A DNA stretch of 64,000 bases, taken from the NCBI GenBank assembly GCA_964459465.1, contig CAYWLR010000001.1, forward strand, positions 124,001 through 188,000, written 5' to 3'. A model generated the notes under the pieces. It was not told the origin of the DNA. It made no database searches and saw only the letters and a list, made by a program, of their open reading frames with translations. The number at the start of each line of letters is the position of its first letter. Position 1 is the stretch's first letter. This document shows, in pieces, positions 42,590 to 51,223 of this stretch. The translations under genes were made by a program, and so were the position numbers. Origin of the DNA: CALAMC01 sp964459465. GTDB taxonomy: Bacteria; Zixibacteria; MSB-5A5; GN15; PGXB01.

Positions 42590-43697
42590 AATACCCGGTC
42601 AGGCTCTGGTAAAAAAGACCCTGATAAATTCATATAACCGGGGTCGGGTAGCGTCGACTTATTTATTTTATGGCCCCGACGGGGTGGGCAAATGGTCGAT
42701 GGCGCTGGCTCTGACGGCGCTTTTGAATTGCGAAAAGCCTGTTAAAGACGATACCGGTCGGACCGTTGATGCCTGCGGCGGATGTCGTAATTGCCGGGCG
42801 ATTGATAATCTCATATTTCAGGAGCTCTGTTTTGCGGTGCCGCTTCCGCCCATGAAGAGCCCCAAGGAGATGCCCGACCGGATTCTGGAATATCTCGAAA
42901 TTAAAAAGGAAGAACCTTATAAGATAATCAGTTCGACTCGCCAGTTGACGATTCCCATCGAGCGCGCCCGCGAAATCAAACGTCAGACGGCGGTCAGGCC
43001 GACCGAGAAAATGAAGCGGGTCGTGATATTTTATCAGATGGAAAGAATGCTGGCGTCATCGGCCGATTCGCTATTGAAGCTGATCGAAGAGCCTCCGCCG
43101 GAGACGATTATCATTTTGACCACAGTTGAGCCCAACAGCCTGTTGCCGACCATTCAATCGCGGGCGCAGAAAATCAGGTTCAAGCCGCTTAAAGCGGATG
43201 ATATTTCAGGGTATCTTAAGGCGAGGCGCGGAATCGCCGAAGAAAAAGCCGAGTTCGCGGCCCGGTTATCGATGGGTTCGTTGGGGCAGGCGCTGGAGCT
43301 CGTTTCCGAGGAGGCCGACGGTTCATTGCGGCAATTATCGCTTTTGATGCTCAAACAGATTCTGACGGGCGATACTCCGACCGCGATCAATACGGCCGTC
43401 GGATTTTTAAATCCCAATGACCGGGGAGCGGCGGAAAAGGTTTTATCGTACTGGCAGTCTTATTTCAGCGACCTGATTTGCGTAAGATATGGCAGGGGCG
43501 TGGACGGCATAATTAATGCCGATTTTAAATCCGAACTGGAGCAGCTGGCGGGCAAAATCGGCGGGCCGGACGGTCTGGCCGGCGTGATTGACCATATCGG
43601 TCAATTACAGACGGCGTTGCGGTTGAACGCTCATATCCGCCCGGCGATGGCGGCCTTTGTCCTGAAAGCGCGTCGGGCGTTGACGCAATCCGCTTGA
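42573..43697 (+). CDS. holB: DNA polymerase III delta-prime subunit
   Basis: A 374-residue clamp-loader AAA+ protein. FYGPDGVGKWSMALALTALL is the P-loop (Trp in place of the usual Ser/Thr after GK, consistent with the ATPase-dead delta-prime), followed by a zinc module CGGCRNC, and KLIEEPPPETIIILTTVEPN with IQSRAQ (the SRC motif reads SRA). C-terminal collar domain present. It overlaps the EnvC-like gene by 17 bp. The following order ricT-metG-tatD-rsmA parallels the holB region of Bacillus. Confidence 0.92.
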   Translation: MSRLNEIPGQALVKKTLINSYNRGRVASTYLFYGPDGVGKWSMALALTALLNCEKPVKDDTGRTVDACGGCRNCRAIDNLIFQELCFAVPLPPMKSPKEMPDRILEYLEIKKEEPYKIISSTRQLTIPIERAREIKRQTAVRPTEKMKRVVIFYQMERMLASSADSLLKLIEEPPPETIIILTTVEPNSLLPTIQSRAQKIRFKPLKADDISGYLKARRGIAEEKAEFAARLSMGSLGQALELVSEEADGSLRQLSLLMLKQILTGDTPTAINTAVGFLNPNDRGAAEKVLSYWQSYFSDLICVRYGRGVDGIINADFKSELEQLAGKIGGPDGLAGVIDHIGQLQTALRLNAHIRPAMAAFVLKARRALTQSA

Positions 43698-43743
43698 CAG
43701 TTGCGTTTCATTGGTTAACTTACCTGTTTTATGAGGAAAACAT

Positions 43744-44697
43744 ATGCCGGATTTATACCTTGTCGAATTTAAGGGAAATCGACGCGAGTTTTATTTTAAT
43801 AAATTCTATCATTCCCTGAAATTGAATGAGCACGTGGTCGTTCAGGCCGAGCGCGGGGAGGATATGGGTTTGCTGTTGAACCGGGTCGAAAAGGATTCCG
43901 CGTTTTCGTTTGTCGAAAAACCGCGCTCCATTTTGCGCCCGGCCAATGAGGACGATATGGCCAATCTGGAAAAAAACCGCGTCGATGAGACGGCCGCCTG
44001 GGATAAGGCGACGAAGCTGATCACCCAGCACAAGCTGGAGATGCAGCTGGTGGATATAGAGTATCAGTATGATCGCAACAAAATGACTTTTTATTTTACG
44101 GCCGATCACCGGGTCGATTTTCGGGCGCTGGTTCGTGACCTGGCCGCCGAATATAAAACGCGTATCGAATTGCGGCAGATCGGTGTTCGCGATGAGGCCA
44201 AACGCATCGGCGGTCATGGCATTTGCGGGCATCAGCAATGTTGCTCGAGATTTCTGCGCAATTTCGAACCGATATCCACGCAGGATGCGCGCGAGCAGGG
44301 GTTGTCGCTGAATCCCTCGAAGATTTCGGGCAACTGCGGACGGCTTTTGTGCTGTCTGAAGTATGAAGTCGATTACTATGCCATGACCCGGAGCAAGTAT
44401 CCCGAGTTGGGGTCGCCGTACACGGTCGACGGTCAAACCGGGACGGTTGACCGGATAAACGTCTTCGAGGATTACATGGTCGTCAAGCTGGAAAGCGGGG
44501 AAGAGCATAAGGTTCCCGGATCCGAAATGGCCGGAAACAGACTGGAGCAGGGCGAGTTTTATCGCGAGTTGCACAATCTGCCGCCGCTGAATAAGAAGGA
44601 TCAACCGGCTCTGCCGCCGCGACCCGAGCAGGACGAAGATATCACCGAGGAACTTCTTAAGGAAGAATATGAAAAGCCGGAGAGTAAAGGTGAGTAA
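43744..44697 (+). CDS. ricT: PSP1-domain protein RicT (YaaT)
   Basis: A 317-residue protein. The PSP1 domain (about 3-90) opens LYLVEFKGNRREFYFN; the cysteine-rich signature GICGHQQCCSRFLRNFEPIS and NCGRLLCCLKYEVDYY is intact. In Bacillus RicT forms the iron-sulfur Y-complex with RicA and RicF that controls RNase Y; RicA/RicF are not seen here. The acidic C-terminal tail (EQDEDITEELLKEEYEK) varies in the family. Overlaps metG by 29 bp. Confidence 0.95.
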   Translation: MPDLYLVEFKGNRREFYFNKFYHSLKLNEHVVVQAERGEDMGLLLNRVEKDSAFSFVEKPRSILRPANEDDMANLEKNRVDETAAWDKATKLITQHKLEMQLVDIEYQYDRNKMTFYFTADHRVDFRALVRDLAAEYKTRIELRQIGVRDEAKRIGGHGICGHQQCCSRFLRNFEPISTQDAREQGLSLNPSKISGNCGRLLCCLKYEVDYYAMTRSKYPELGSPYTVDGQTGTVDRINVFEDYMVVKLESGEEHKVPGSEMAGNRLEQGEFYRELHNLPPLNKKDQPALPPRPEQDEDITEELLKEEYEKPESKGE

Positions 44698-46603
44698 ACC
44701 GTTTTATATAACGACGCCGATATATTACGTCAACGACCGTCCGCACGTGGGGCATTCGTACACGACTATCGCCGCCGACATGATCACGCGTTATCATCGG
44801 CTGAACGGTCGCGAGGCATTCTTTTTGACCGGCACCGACGAGCACGGTACCAAAGTGGCCGAGGCGGCCGAGAGGGCCGGGTTGAACCCGCAGGCCTTCT
44901 GCGACGGGGTCGTGGCGCAGTACAAAGAAGCCTGGAAAGACCTCGATATACAGTACGACGATTTCATCCGCACCACCGATAAACGCCATGAAGAAGCGGT
45001 TCACAAGCTCTTGATGATACTTCACGAAGCGAAGACGCCGACCGGTGAACCGGTGATATATTCCGATGTGTACGAGGGGTTGTACTGCACCGGTTGCGAG
45101 AAATTTCTGACGGAAAAGGAACTGGTCGACGGGCAATGTCCCCATCACAAAAAGCCCCCGCAACTGCTCAAAGAGAAAAATTACTTTTTCCGTTTGTCGG
45201 CGTATCTCGACACGATCAAAAAGAAAATCGAATCCAATGAAATCATGATTATGCCCGACGAACGCCGCCGGGAAACGCTTGGCCTGTTCGAGCAGGGTCT
45301 AAGCGATTTCTCCATATCCCGTGAAAAGGTCAAGTGGGGAATACCGCTACCGTTCGATAGTGCGCAGGTGACATATGTCTGGGTCGAGGCCCTGATGAAT
45401 TATTTGAGCGGTATCGACTATGGCGCCGACAAAGCCAAATTCAAGAAGTGGTGGCTCGACGGTGAGATAGTGCATCTTATGGCTAAAGAGATATTGAAAT
45501 TCCACTGCATATTCTGGCCGGCGATTCTCATGGCCGCGGGATTGCCCTTGCCGCGCACGATATTTTTGCACGGGTTTTTCACGGTCAACGGCGAGAAGAT
45601 GTCAAAATCGCTGGGCAATCAGATCGACCCGCGGGATATGGTGGCGCGTTTCGGAGCCGATGCCTCGCGCTATCTGCTTCTGACGCAATATCCGTTCGGA
45701 GCCGACGGCGATATACAGGAATCACGGTTCGCCACCAAGTACAACAGCGACCTGGCCAACGATCTGGGCAATCTGGTGTCGCGGACGGCCAAGATGATTA
45801 CGGCCAATTTCGACGGTAAAGTTCCGCCGCCGGCGGATGGAGTGGATGGAGTCGAAGAACTTCTGGCCGAAGCCGAAAAGCTGCCGGAGACAGTACTCGA
45901 TAATGTCGTGAAATTCAAGTTATTGAACGCCATTGAAGCGGTCATGGGTCTGGTACGGAGGGCCAATAAATTTTTCGATACCAATGCCCCGTGGAAACTG
46001 ATCAAAGACGGCGATTACGAAAAGGCGGGCGGGGTATTGTACTACAGTGCGGAGGTGATACGAATCGCGGCGATTTTGCTTTATCCGCTGATGCCCGGCA
46101 AGACGCTGGAAATATTGAACGTATTCGGACTCGGAAAAGACGAGTTGAGCATCGACGCGGCGCGGACGTTTTACCGTCTGGAGGCGGGGACAAAAGTTGT
46201 TTTAAAGGATTCCATTTTCCCACGTATTCAAGAAATGAAATCAGGTGCGGCAATAGCCAGGGCCGATGATTGCGGCGACGGGCTGGTCGACGTTGAATCG
46301 TTTTTCAAGAACAAGCTGGTGGTGGCGGAAGTACTCACGGCGGAGAAAGTGGAAGGGGCCGATAAACTGCTCAAGTTGCAGATAGACATCGGCGGCGAAA
46401 AACGACAGATCGTGGCCGGGATTGCCTTGCACTATACGCCGGAGAGCATGGTCGGCAAACGCATCGTGGTCGTTAAAAACCTCAAACCGGCCAAAATCCG
46501 GGGGATAGAGTCCAACGGGATGCTTCTGGCGGCCAAGAAGGGCAAGCAATTGACGCTGGTGACGCCCGAGGGAGACATTGCGCCCGGGGCTGATGTCGGC
46601 TGA
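44669..46603 (+). CDS. metG: methionyl-tRNA synthetase
   Basis: A 644-residue enzyme that charges tRNA-Met. HIGH motif as PHVGHS, KMSKS intact (GEKMSKSLGNQ), one-zinc knuckle YCTGCEKF...GQCPHH, helical anticodon domain, and an appended C-terminal OB-fold tRNA-binding domain (about 540-644; LVVAEVLTAEKVEGADKLLK). Start: ATG 44669 has AAGGAAG upstream; a GTG at 44690 preceded by GGAGAG would begin exactly at the conserved SKPFYITTPIYYVN and is equally likely. Confidence 0.97.
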   Translation: MKSRRVKVSKPFYITTPIYYVNDRPHVGHSYTTIAADMITRYHRLNGREAFFLTGTDEHGTKVAEAAERAGLNPQAFCDGVVAQYKEAWKDLDIQYDDFIRTTDKRHEEAVHKLLMILHEAKTPTGEPVIYSDVYEGLYCTGCEKFLTEKELVDGQCPHHKKPPQLLKEKNYFFRLSAYLDTIKKKIESNEIMIMPDERRRETLGLFEQGLSDFSISREKVKWGIPLPFDSAQVTYVWVEALMNYLSGIDYGADKAKFKKWWLDGEIVHLMAKEILKFHCIFWPAILMAAGLPLPRTIFLHGFFTVNGEKMSKSLGNQIDPRDMVARFGADASRYLLLTQYPFGADGDIQESRFATKYNSDLANDLGNLVSRTAKMITANFDGKVPPPADGVDGVEELLAEAEKLPETVLDNVVKFKLLNAIEAVMGLVRRANKFFDTNAPWKLIKDGDYEKAGGVLYYSAEVIRIAAILLYPLMPGKTLEILNVFGLGKDELSIDAARTFYRLEAGTKVVLKDSIFPRIQEMKSGAAIARADDCGDGLVDVESFFKNKLVVAEVLTAEKVEGADKLLKLQIDIGGEKRQIVAGIALHYTPESMVGKRIVVVKNLKPAKIRGIESNGMLLAAKKGKQLTLVTPEGDIAPGADVG

Positions 46604-47379
46604 TGATAGATTCTCATTGCCATCTCGATTTCGATGATTTCGATGCCGACCGGGATCGGGTCGTCAAGACGGCGCGGGCAATCGGGGTGCATACCATAAT
46701 CAATATCGGGGCGGACCTGGCGAGTTCGGAAAGATCGGTGGTGCTGGCGGAAAAATACGATCTTGTTTATGCCACGGTCGGGGTGCATCCGCATGACGCC
46801 AGAAAGTTCGATGACAAAACGGCCGAAAGAATATCCCGGCTGGCCGAGCATGACAAGGTCCGGGCCATCGGTGAAATCGGCCTGGATTTTTATCGCGACC
46901 TGTCGCCGCGCAAGGTGCAAGCCGAGGTTTTCGAGCGGCAACTGGAGATAGCCGTGCAAAAGGAACTTCCGGTGGTGATTCATACGCGCGAGGCTTTCCG
47001 TGAGACGGTGGAGATTGTCAGAAAGTACGTGTCACGGCTGTGGGGCGGGGTGTTTCACTGTTTTCCGGGCAATGAGCGCGAGGCCCAACAGGTTATTGAC
47101 CTGGGTTTCAAGATTTCGGTCGGGGGAGTAATCACTTATCCGAAAGCGGGCATGGCCCGCATGGCGGCGGCCGTGCCGCTGGAGCATATTCTGCTCGAAA
47201 CGGACTGCCCGTATTTAACTCCGGTACCGTATCGGGGTAAACGCAACGAACCGGCTCACGTTAAAATTATCTGTCAGAAACTGTCCGAGCTGAAAAATAT
47301 ATCTTTCGAAGAGGTCGAAAAAATAACCGACCGTAACGCGCAAAAACTATTCGGCCTGATCGAAACGTTCGGTGGATGA
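46603..47379 (+). CDS. tatD: TatD-family metal-dependent deoxyribonuclease
   Basis: A 258-residue TIM-barrel hydrolase. MIDSHCHLDFDDF metal site, TVGVHPHDA, AIGEIGLDFYRD, VIHTREAF, GVFHCFPGN and LLETDCPYLTPVPYRGKRNEP follow the family order. TGATG overlap with metG, 3 bp from rsmA. Members degrade single-stranded DNA 3' ends. Confidence 0.95.
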   Translation: MIDSHCHLDFDDFDADRDRVVKTARAIGVHTIINIGADLASSERSVVLAEKYDLVYATVGVHPHDARKFDDKTAERISRLAEHDKVRAIGEIGLDFYRDLSPRKVQAEVFERQLEIAVQKELPVVIHTREAFRETVEIVRKYVSRLWGGVFHCFPGNEREAQQVIDLGFKISVGGVITYPKAGMARMAAAVPLEHILLETDCPYLTPVPYRGKRNEPAHVKIICQKLSELKNISFEEVEKITDRNAQKLFGLIETFGG

Positions 47380-47382
47380 CAG

Positions 47383-48183
47383 ATGTCACCGGCCCGTCCC
47401 AAGAAACGCTTTTCGCAGAATTTCATTATCTACAAAAACATCGCCCGCCAGATTGTCGGTTATCTGGATATTAAAGATAACGACGTTGTTTTTGAAATCG
47501 GGACCGGTCGGGGCGGCCTGACCGATATCATCTTGGAAACCGGCGCGACGGTTTATTCGTTCGAACTGGATAAGACTCTTATGCCGGAACTGGCCGGGAA
47601 ATTTTCGGAACGTTCCAATGTTAAGATCATCAATCGGGATTTTCTTACGGTTAATCCCGGAGATTATTGCACCGGGACATTCAAGTTAATCGGCAATATA
47701 CCATATGATATAACGTCGCCGCTGATTGGCTGGATTGTCGAACACCGACGCCCGATTGAACGGGCGGTGATGACGGTGCAAAGAGAGCTCGGCGAGCGCA
47801 TTGCGGCGGGCCCCGGCTCCAAAGACTGGGCTCCGATATCGATATTCACGCAATTGTTTTACGATATCCATAGCGCGCGGACAATTGCGCCGACGGCTTT
47901 TTATCCGCCGCCGAAAGTATTTTCATCGGTTCTGATTTTCGAACCAAAAGATAAATATCAGATAAACGATTTTAAATATTTCGAGAATCTTGTCCGGGCG
48001 GCATTTATTCACCGACGCAAAATGCTGGTCAATAATCTGGCGGAAGCCGGAATTGCCGATAAAGCCCTTACGGCGGAAGCGCTTGAAAGACTGGGCCGGG
48101 GCGCCAATGTTCGGGCCGAAGCCCTGGCGATCGAGGAATTTATTCGTCTGGCGGACATACTGAAAAAGGCAAATAATGCTTGA
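47383..48183 (+). CDS. rsmA: 16S rRNA dimethyladenosine transferase
   Basis: A 266-residue SAM-dependent methyltransferase (KsgA) that dimethylates two adenines at the 3' end of 16S rRNA. PKKRFSQNFI start, motif I VFEIGTGRGGLTDI, motif IV NIPYDITSPLI, and FYPPPKVFSSVLIF are all conserved. It starts 3 bp after tatD and is followed at 52 bp by the pdxJ-like gene. Confidence 0.96.
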   Translation: MSPARPKKRFSQNFIIYKNIARQIVGYLDIKDNDVVFEIGTGRGGLTDIILETGATVYSFELDKTLMPELAGKFSERSNVKIINRDFLTVNPGDYCTGTFKLIGNIPYDITSPLIGWIVEHRRPIERAVMTVQRELGERIAAGPGSKDWAPISIFTQLFYDIHSARTIAPTAFYPPPKVFSSVLIFEPKDKYQINDFKYFENLVRAAFIHRRKMLVNNLAEAGIADKALTAEALERLGRGANVRAEALAIEEFIRLADILKKANNA

Positions 48184-48235
48184 GTCCGTACCTTTTAGCC
48201 ATTAGATTGGGAATAATTCAAGAGAGGGTGTTGAT

Positions 48236-48970
48236 ATGCCGCTATCGGTCAGGATTGATAATATCGGGGCGCTACGGAGTGCGTCCAAGGCTCGTGTTCC
48301 CGACCCGGTGCAGGCGGCGGTATTGGCGGAACTGGCGGGGGCGGACGGTATCACGGCCCATTTGCGCGAAGACCGTGCTTTTCTCAAAGACCGCGATATA
48401 TACCTGCTCAAAGAGACGATAAAGACCCGGCTTAATCTTGAGATTGCCCCCGAAACCGACCTTGTCGATCTGGCGCTGGAAGTGAAGCCGCATTGGGTGA
48501 CGTTTGTGCCGCTGACCTCGGGCGGTGAGATAATTTCAGGCGGCATCGACTTTTCGTCGATGGGCGGCCGTCTGAATGATATGGCGGCCAGACTCGACGG
48601 CGCCGGGGTGATATACTCATGTTTGATTAATCCCGAAACCGAAGCGGTCAAAGAAGCGGCGCGCCTGAAGTGCCGGGCGGTGCATCTGGCGGCTTTCGAA
48701 TATGCCGGGGCCGATGCCGATGATAATAAGGCTCTTGCAAATGCCATCGACCAGACTGCCCGAATGGCCGGAAAACTGGGAATGACCGTCTTTTGTGGCG
48801 GCGGGTTGGATTACAAAAATATCGGGGTTCTGGCGGCGCTGGGGTCGATTGACGAATTCGTTGTCGGGCACAGTCTTCTGGCGCGCGCCGTTATGACCGG
48901 TATGGAACGGGCCGTCCGGGATATGAACGAGACGATCCTGAATTTCACCCGTGAAAATCCTTTTGTATAA
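48236..48970 (+). CDS. pdxJ: PdxJ-like protein with altered active site
   Basis: A 244-residue TIM-barrel protein of the pyridoxine 5'-phosphate synthase family: DPVQAAVLAELAGADGITAH LREDR, LNLEIAP, EFVVGHSLLARAVMTGMERA. His42 (HLRED) and Glu69 (NLEIA) correspond to conserved catalytic residues. Others differ from E. coli PdxJ: N-terminal VNIDHxATLR reads VRIDNIGALR, VPE reads VPL, IEIHTGCYA reads AVHLAAFEYA, and the late catalytic His of AGHGL is Gly189 (FCGGGLDY). It may therefore catalyse a different reaction, or be a diverged PdxJ. GAGAGGGTGTTGAT precedes the ATG. It lies 3 bp upstream of rluD. Confidence 0.8.
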   Translation: MPLSVRIDNIGALRSASKARVPDPVQAAVLAELAGADGITAHLREDRAFLKDRDIYLLKETIKTRLNLEIAPETDLVDLALEVKPHWVTFVPLTSGGEIISGGIDFSSMGGRLNDMAARLDGAGVIYSCLINPETEAVKEAARLKCRAVHLAAFEYAGADADDNKALANAIDQTARMAGKLGMTVFCGGGLDYKNIGVLAALGSIDEFVVGHSLLARAVMTGMERAVRDMNETILNFTRENPFV

Positions 48971-48973
48971 TAT

Positions 48974-49969
48974 ATGGCTACCGACCGCGAATTCGCGAAT
49001 TTGAAACGGCTGTCGATCGTAATCCCCGAAGGTATCGAAAAAACCCGGTTGGATAAGTACATCGGGCAGTCGCCGGAATTTGCCCTTTCCCGGAGCCGTC
49101 TGCAGAAACTTCTCGAAGAAAATCTGGTGACGATAAACGGCGGCCCGGCCAGAGGGAAGATGATCATATCGGGGGGCGAAAAAATCGAAATACTCATTCC
49201 CCCGGAACCGGAAACGAAACTTGTTGCCGAAGAAATTGCTCTCGATATTGTGTACGAGGATGATTTTCTGCTAGTCGTCAACAAGCCGGCCGGAATGGCG
49301 GTCCATCCGTCGGCGGGCAATTACACCGGGACGCTGGTGCACGCCCTTTTGCACTATACGAAGTCGCTGTCGTCGGGGGCGGCCGGTCGGCCGGGGATAG
49401 TGCACCGTCTGGACAAAGACACGAGCGGACTGGTTATGGTGGCCAAAGACGATCAGGTGCATCAGTCCCTTCAGGATATGCTCAAAGAAAGGCAAATCAT
49501 CAAAAAGTATAACGCCGTCGTCTGCGGGCATATGAAGGAAAACGAAGGGACGATCGACCTTCCGGTGGGCCGGTCGCTCAAGGATCGCAAGAAGATGGCG
49601 GTGACGCATGTCAAATCGCGGGAGGCGGTGACCGAGTACAAATTGATCGAGCGGTATGGCCTGTATGACTACCTCGAGATAAATCTCCGCACCGGCCGGA
49701 CGCATCAGATACGCGTTCATTTTGCCCATGTAGGGCATCCGGTGCTGGGCGACGCCGATTACGGGGGACGGGAGAAGTGGCATCGGGGGGTATTTTCCAA
49801 TGACCGGCGAATCGGTCAGAGGGCGCTGGCGATTATGACGCGGCAGGCGTTGCACGCCCTACGGCTGGAATTCAAGCATCCGGTGGACGGCAGGAAATTA
49901 AACGTCGAGGCGCCGTTGCCCGCGGATTTGGCGGAGTTACTGGAGTTTTTGAAGACAGAGAACGGCTAA
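48974..49969 (+). CDS. rluD: RluD-type 23S rRNA pseudouridine synthase
   Basis: A 331-residue RluA-family enzyme. N-terminal S4 RNA-binding domain (about 22-85, TRLDKYIGQSPEFALSRSRL), catalytic domain with VVNKPAGMAVHPSAGN, the active-site motif GIVHRLDKDTSGLVMVAK and RTGRTHQIRVHFAHVGHPVL. Full length. The branch (RluD rather than RluC) is inferred from the SAGN and the S4 domain. ATG 3 bp after the PdxJ-like stop. Confidence 0.93.
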   Translation: MATDREFANLKRLSIVIPEGIEKTRLDKYIGQSPEFALSRSRLQKLLEENLVTINGGPARGKMIISGGEKIEILIPPEPETKLVAEEIALDIVYEDDFLLVVNKPAGMAVHPSAGNYTGTLVHALLHYTKSLSSGAAGRPGIVHRLDKDTSGLVMVAKDDQVHQSLQDMLKERQIIKKYNAVVCGHMKENEGTIDLPVGRSLKDRKKMAVTHVKSREAVTEYKLIERYGLYDYLEINLRTGRTHQIRVHFAHVGHPVLGDADYGGREKWHRGVFSNDRRIGQRALAIMTRQALHALRLEFKHPVDGRKLNVEAPLPADLAELLEFLKTENG

Positions 49970-50180
49970 CGCGATTCTGCGATTATTCTAAAAGCCGGGT
50001 AACCATAACGATTATAGAAGGGGCAAAATCCTCCACAACGGGACAATACCATCAAGCTAACTCGTTCAACACGTTTCGGTATTTGATGGCAAGTTCTATG
50101 GGCGGGCTATTTCCTTGACTTTAATATTGGGGATTATTAGCTTGATTTTTTATTATGAACGTAAAAACTGGTGGAAATAT

Positions 50181-51221
50181 ATGGGCAAGAATAAATTAAA
50201 TTATACCGCGGCCGGCGTGGATATTGCCGCCGGAGACGCGGCTGTCGAAAAAATCAAGGAACTGGCCAAGGGGACGTTTAATGAATCGGTCCTGTGCGGC
50301 ATCGGCCAATTCGGGGCCTTTTTCAAACCGGAACTGAAGGGATATAAGAATCCCGTTTTTATATCTTCGGCCGACGGTGTCGGGACCAAACTCAAAGTGG
50401 CGTTTGCCACCGGGAAGCATGATACGGTTGGTGAAGACCTTGTCAATCATTGTGTTAACGATATTCTAGTGCATGGTGCCCGGCCGTTATTTTTTCTTGA
50501 TTATATCGCCACCGGTAAATTGAATCCGGACATTATCGCCGAGATGGTCAAAGGACTGGCAAGGGGGTGCAAAAATGCGGGAATGGCCTTGATTGGGGGC
50601 GAAACCGCCGAGATGCCGGACTTTTATCAACCGGGTGAGTACGACGTGGCCGGCTTTATTGTCGGGATTGTCGATCAGGATAAAATTATCAACGGGTCGA
50701 ATATCGAGGCCGGAGATTGTGTTATCGGCCTGTCCTCGACCGGACTGCATACCAACGGATATTCGCTGGCGCGCAAAATCGTATTCGAGGTTGCCGGGCT
50801 GAAGCATAATGATAAGATACCGGAACTGGGTCAGACGGCCGGAGAAGCGCTTCTGACCGTTCATAAATCATATAAAAATCCCGTATTCGGACTGCTGGAA
50901 AAGTACCCGGTCAAAGGCATGGCTCATATCACCGGAGGCGGGATCCCGGGCAATCTGGTGCGAATCCTGCCCGATAATTGCCGGGCGGAGATTGACAAGG
51001 GTTCATGGCCGATACTGCCGATATTTGAATTTCTTCAGAAAGCGGGGGACGTTTCGGAAGATGATATGTATCCGGCGTTCAACATGGGGATCGGTTTAAC
51101 AATAGTCGTTTCGGAACAACTGGCCGATCGGGTGGTTCAAGACTTAAACGGCCGGGGTGAAAAGGCTTACCGTATTGGCCGGATCACTTCGGGTGACAGG
51201 AAAGTGGTCTTGAAAGGATAA
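50181..51221 (+). CDS. purM: phosphoribosylformylglycinamidine cyclo-ligase
   Basis: A 346-residue AIR synthase, the fifth step of purine synthesis. LNYTAAGVDIAAGDAAVEKI, SSADGVGTKLKVAFATGKHD, DLVNHCVNDILVHGARPLFF, LIGGETAEMPDFY, GLSSTGLHTNGYSLAR and HITGGGIPGNLVRILP are conserved. I use the ATG at 50181, which gives the normal length and has GGTGGAAA upstream; the extra frame from 50115 is hydrophobic and not family-like. The 210 bp upstream holds no gene; TTGACT at 50115-50120 may be a -35 box. Confidence 0.96.
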   Translation: MGKNKLNYTAAGVDIAAGDAAVEKIKELAKGTFNESVLCGIGQFGAFFKPELKGYKNPVFISSADGVGTKLKVAFATGKHDTVGEDLVNHCVNDILVHGARPLFFLDYIATGKLNPDIIAEMVKGLARGCKNAGMALIGGETAEMPDFYQPGEYDVAGFIVGIVDQDKIINGSNIEAGDCVIGLSSTGLHTNGYSLARKIVFEVAGLKHNDKIPELGQTAGEALLTVHKSYKNPVFGLLEKYPVKGMAHITGGGIPGNLVRILPDNCRAEIDKGSWPILPIFEFLQKAGDVSEDDMYPAFNMGIGLTIVVSEQLADRVVQDLNGRGEKAYRIGRITSGDRKVVLKG

Positions 51222-51223
51222 CC

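Noticed and set aside
43694..43720. Promoter TTGACA at 43694 in front of ricT
   Set aside because: A -35-like box is present, but the best -10 (TAACTT at 16 bp) is poor; ricT may simply be read through from holB.
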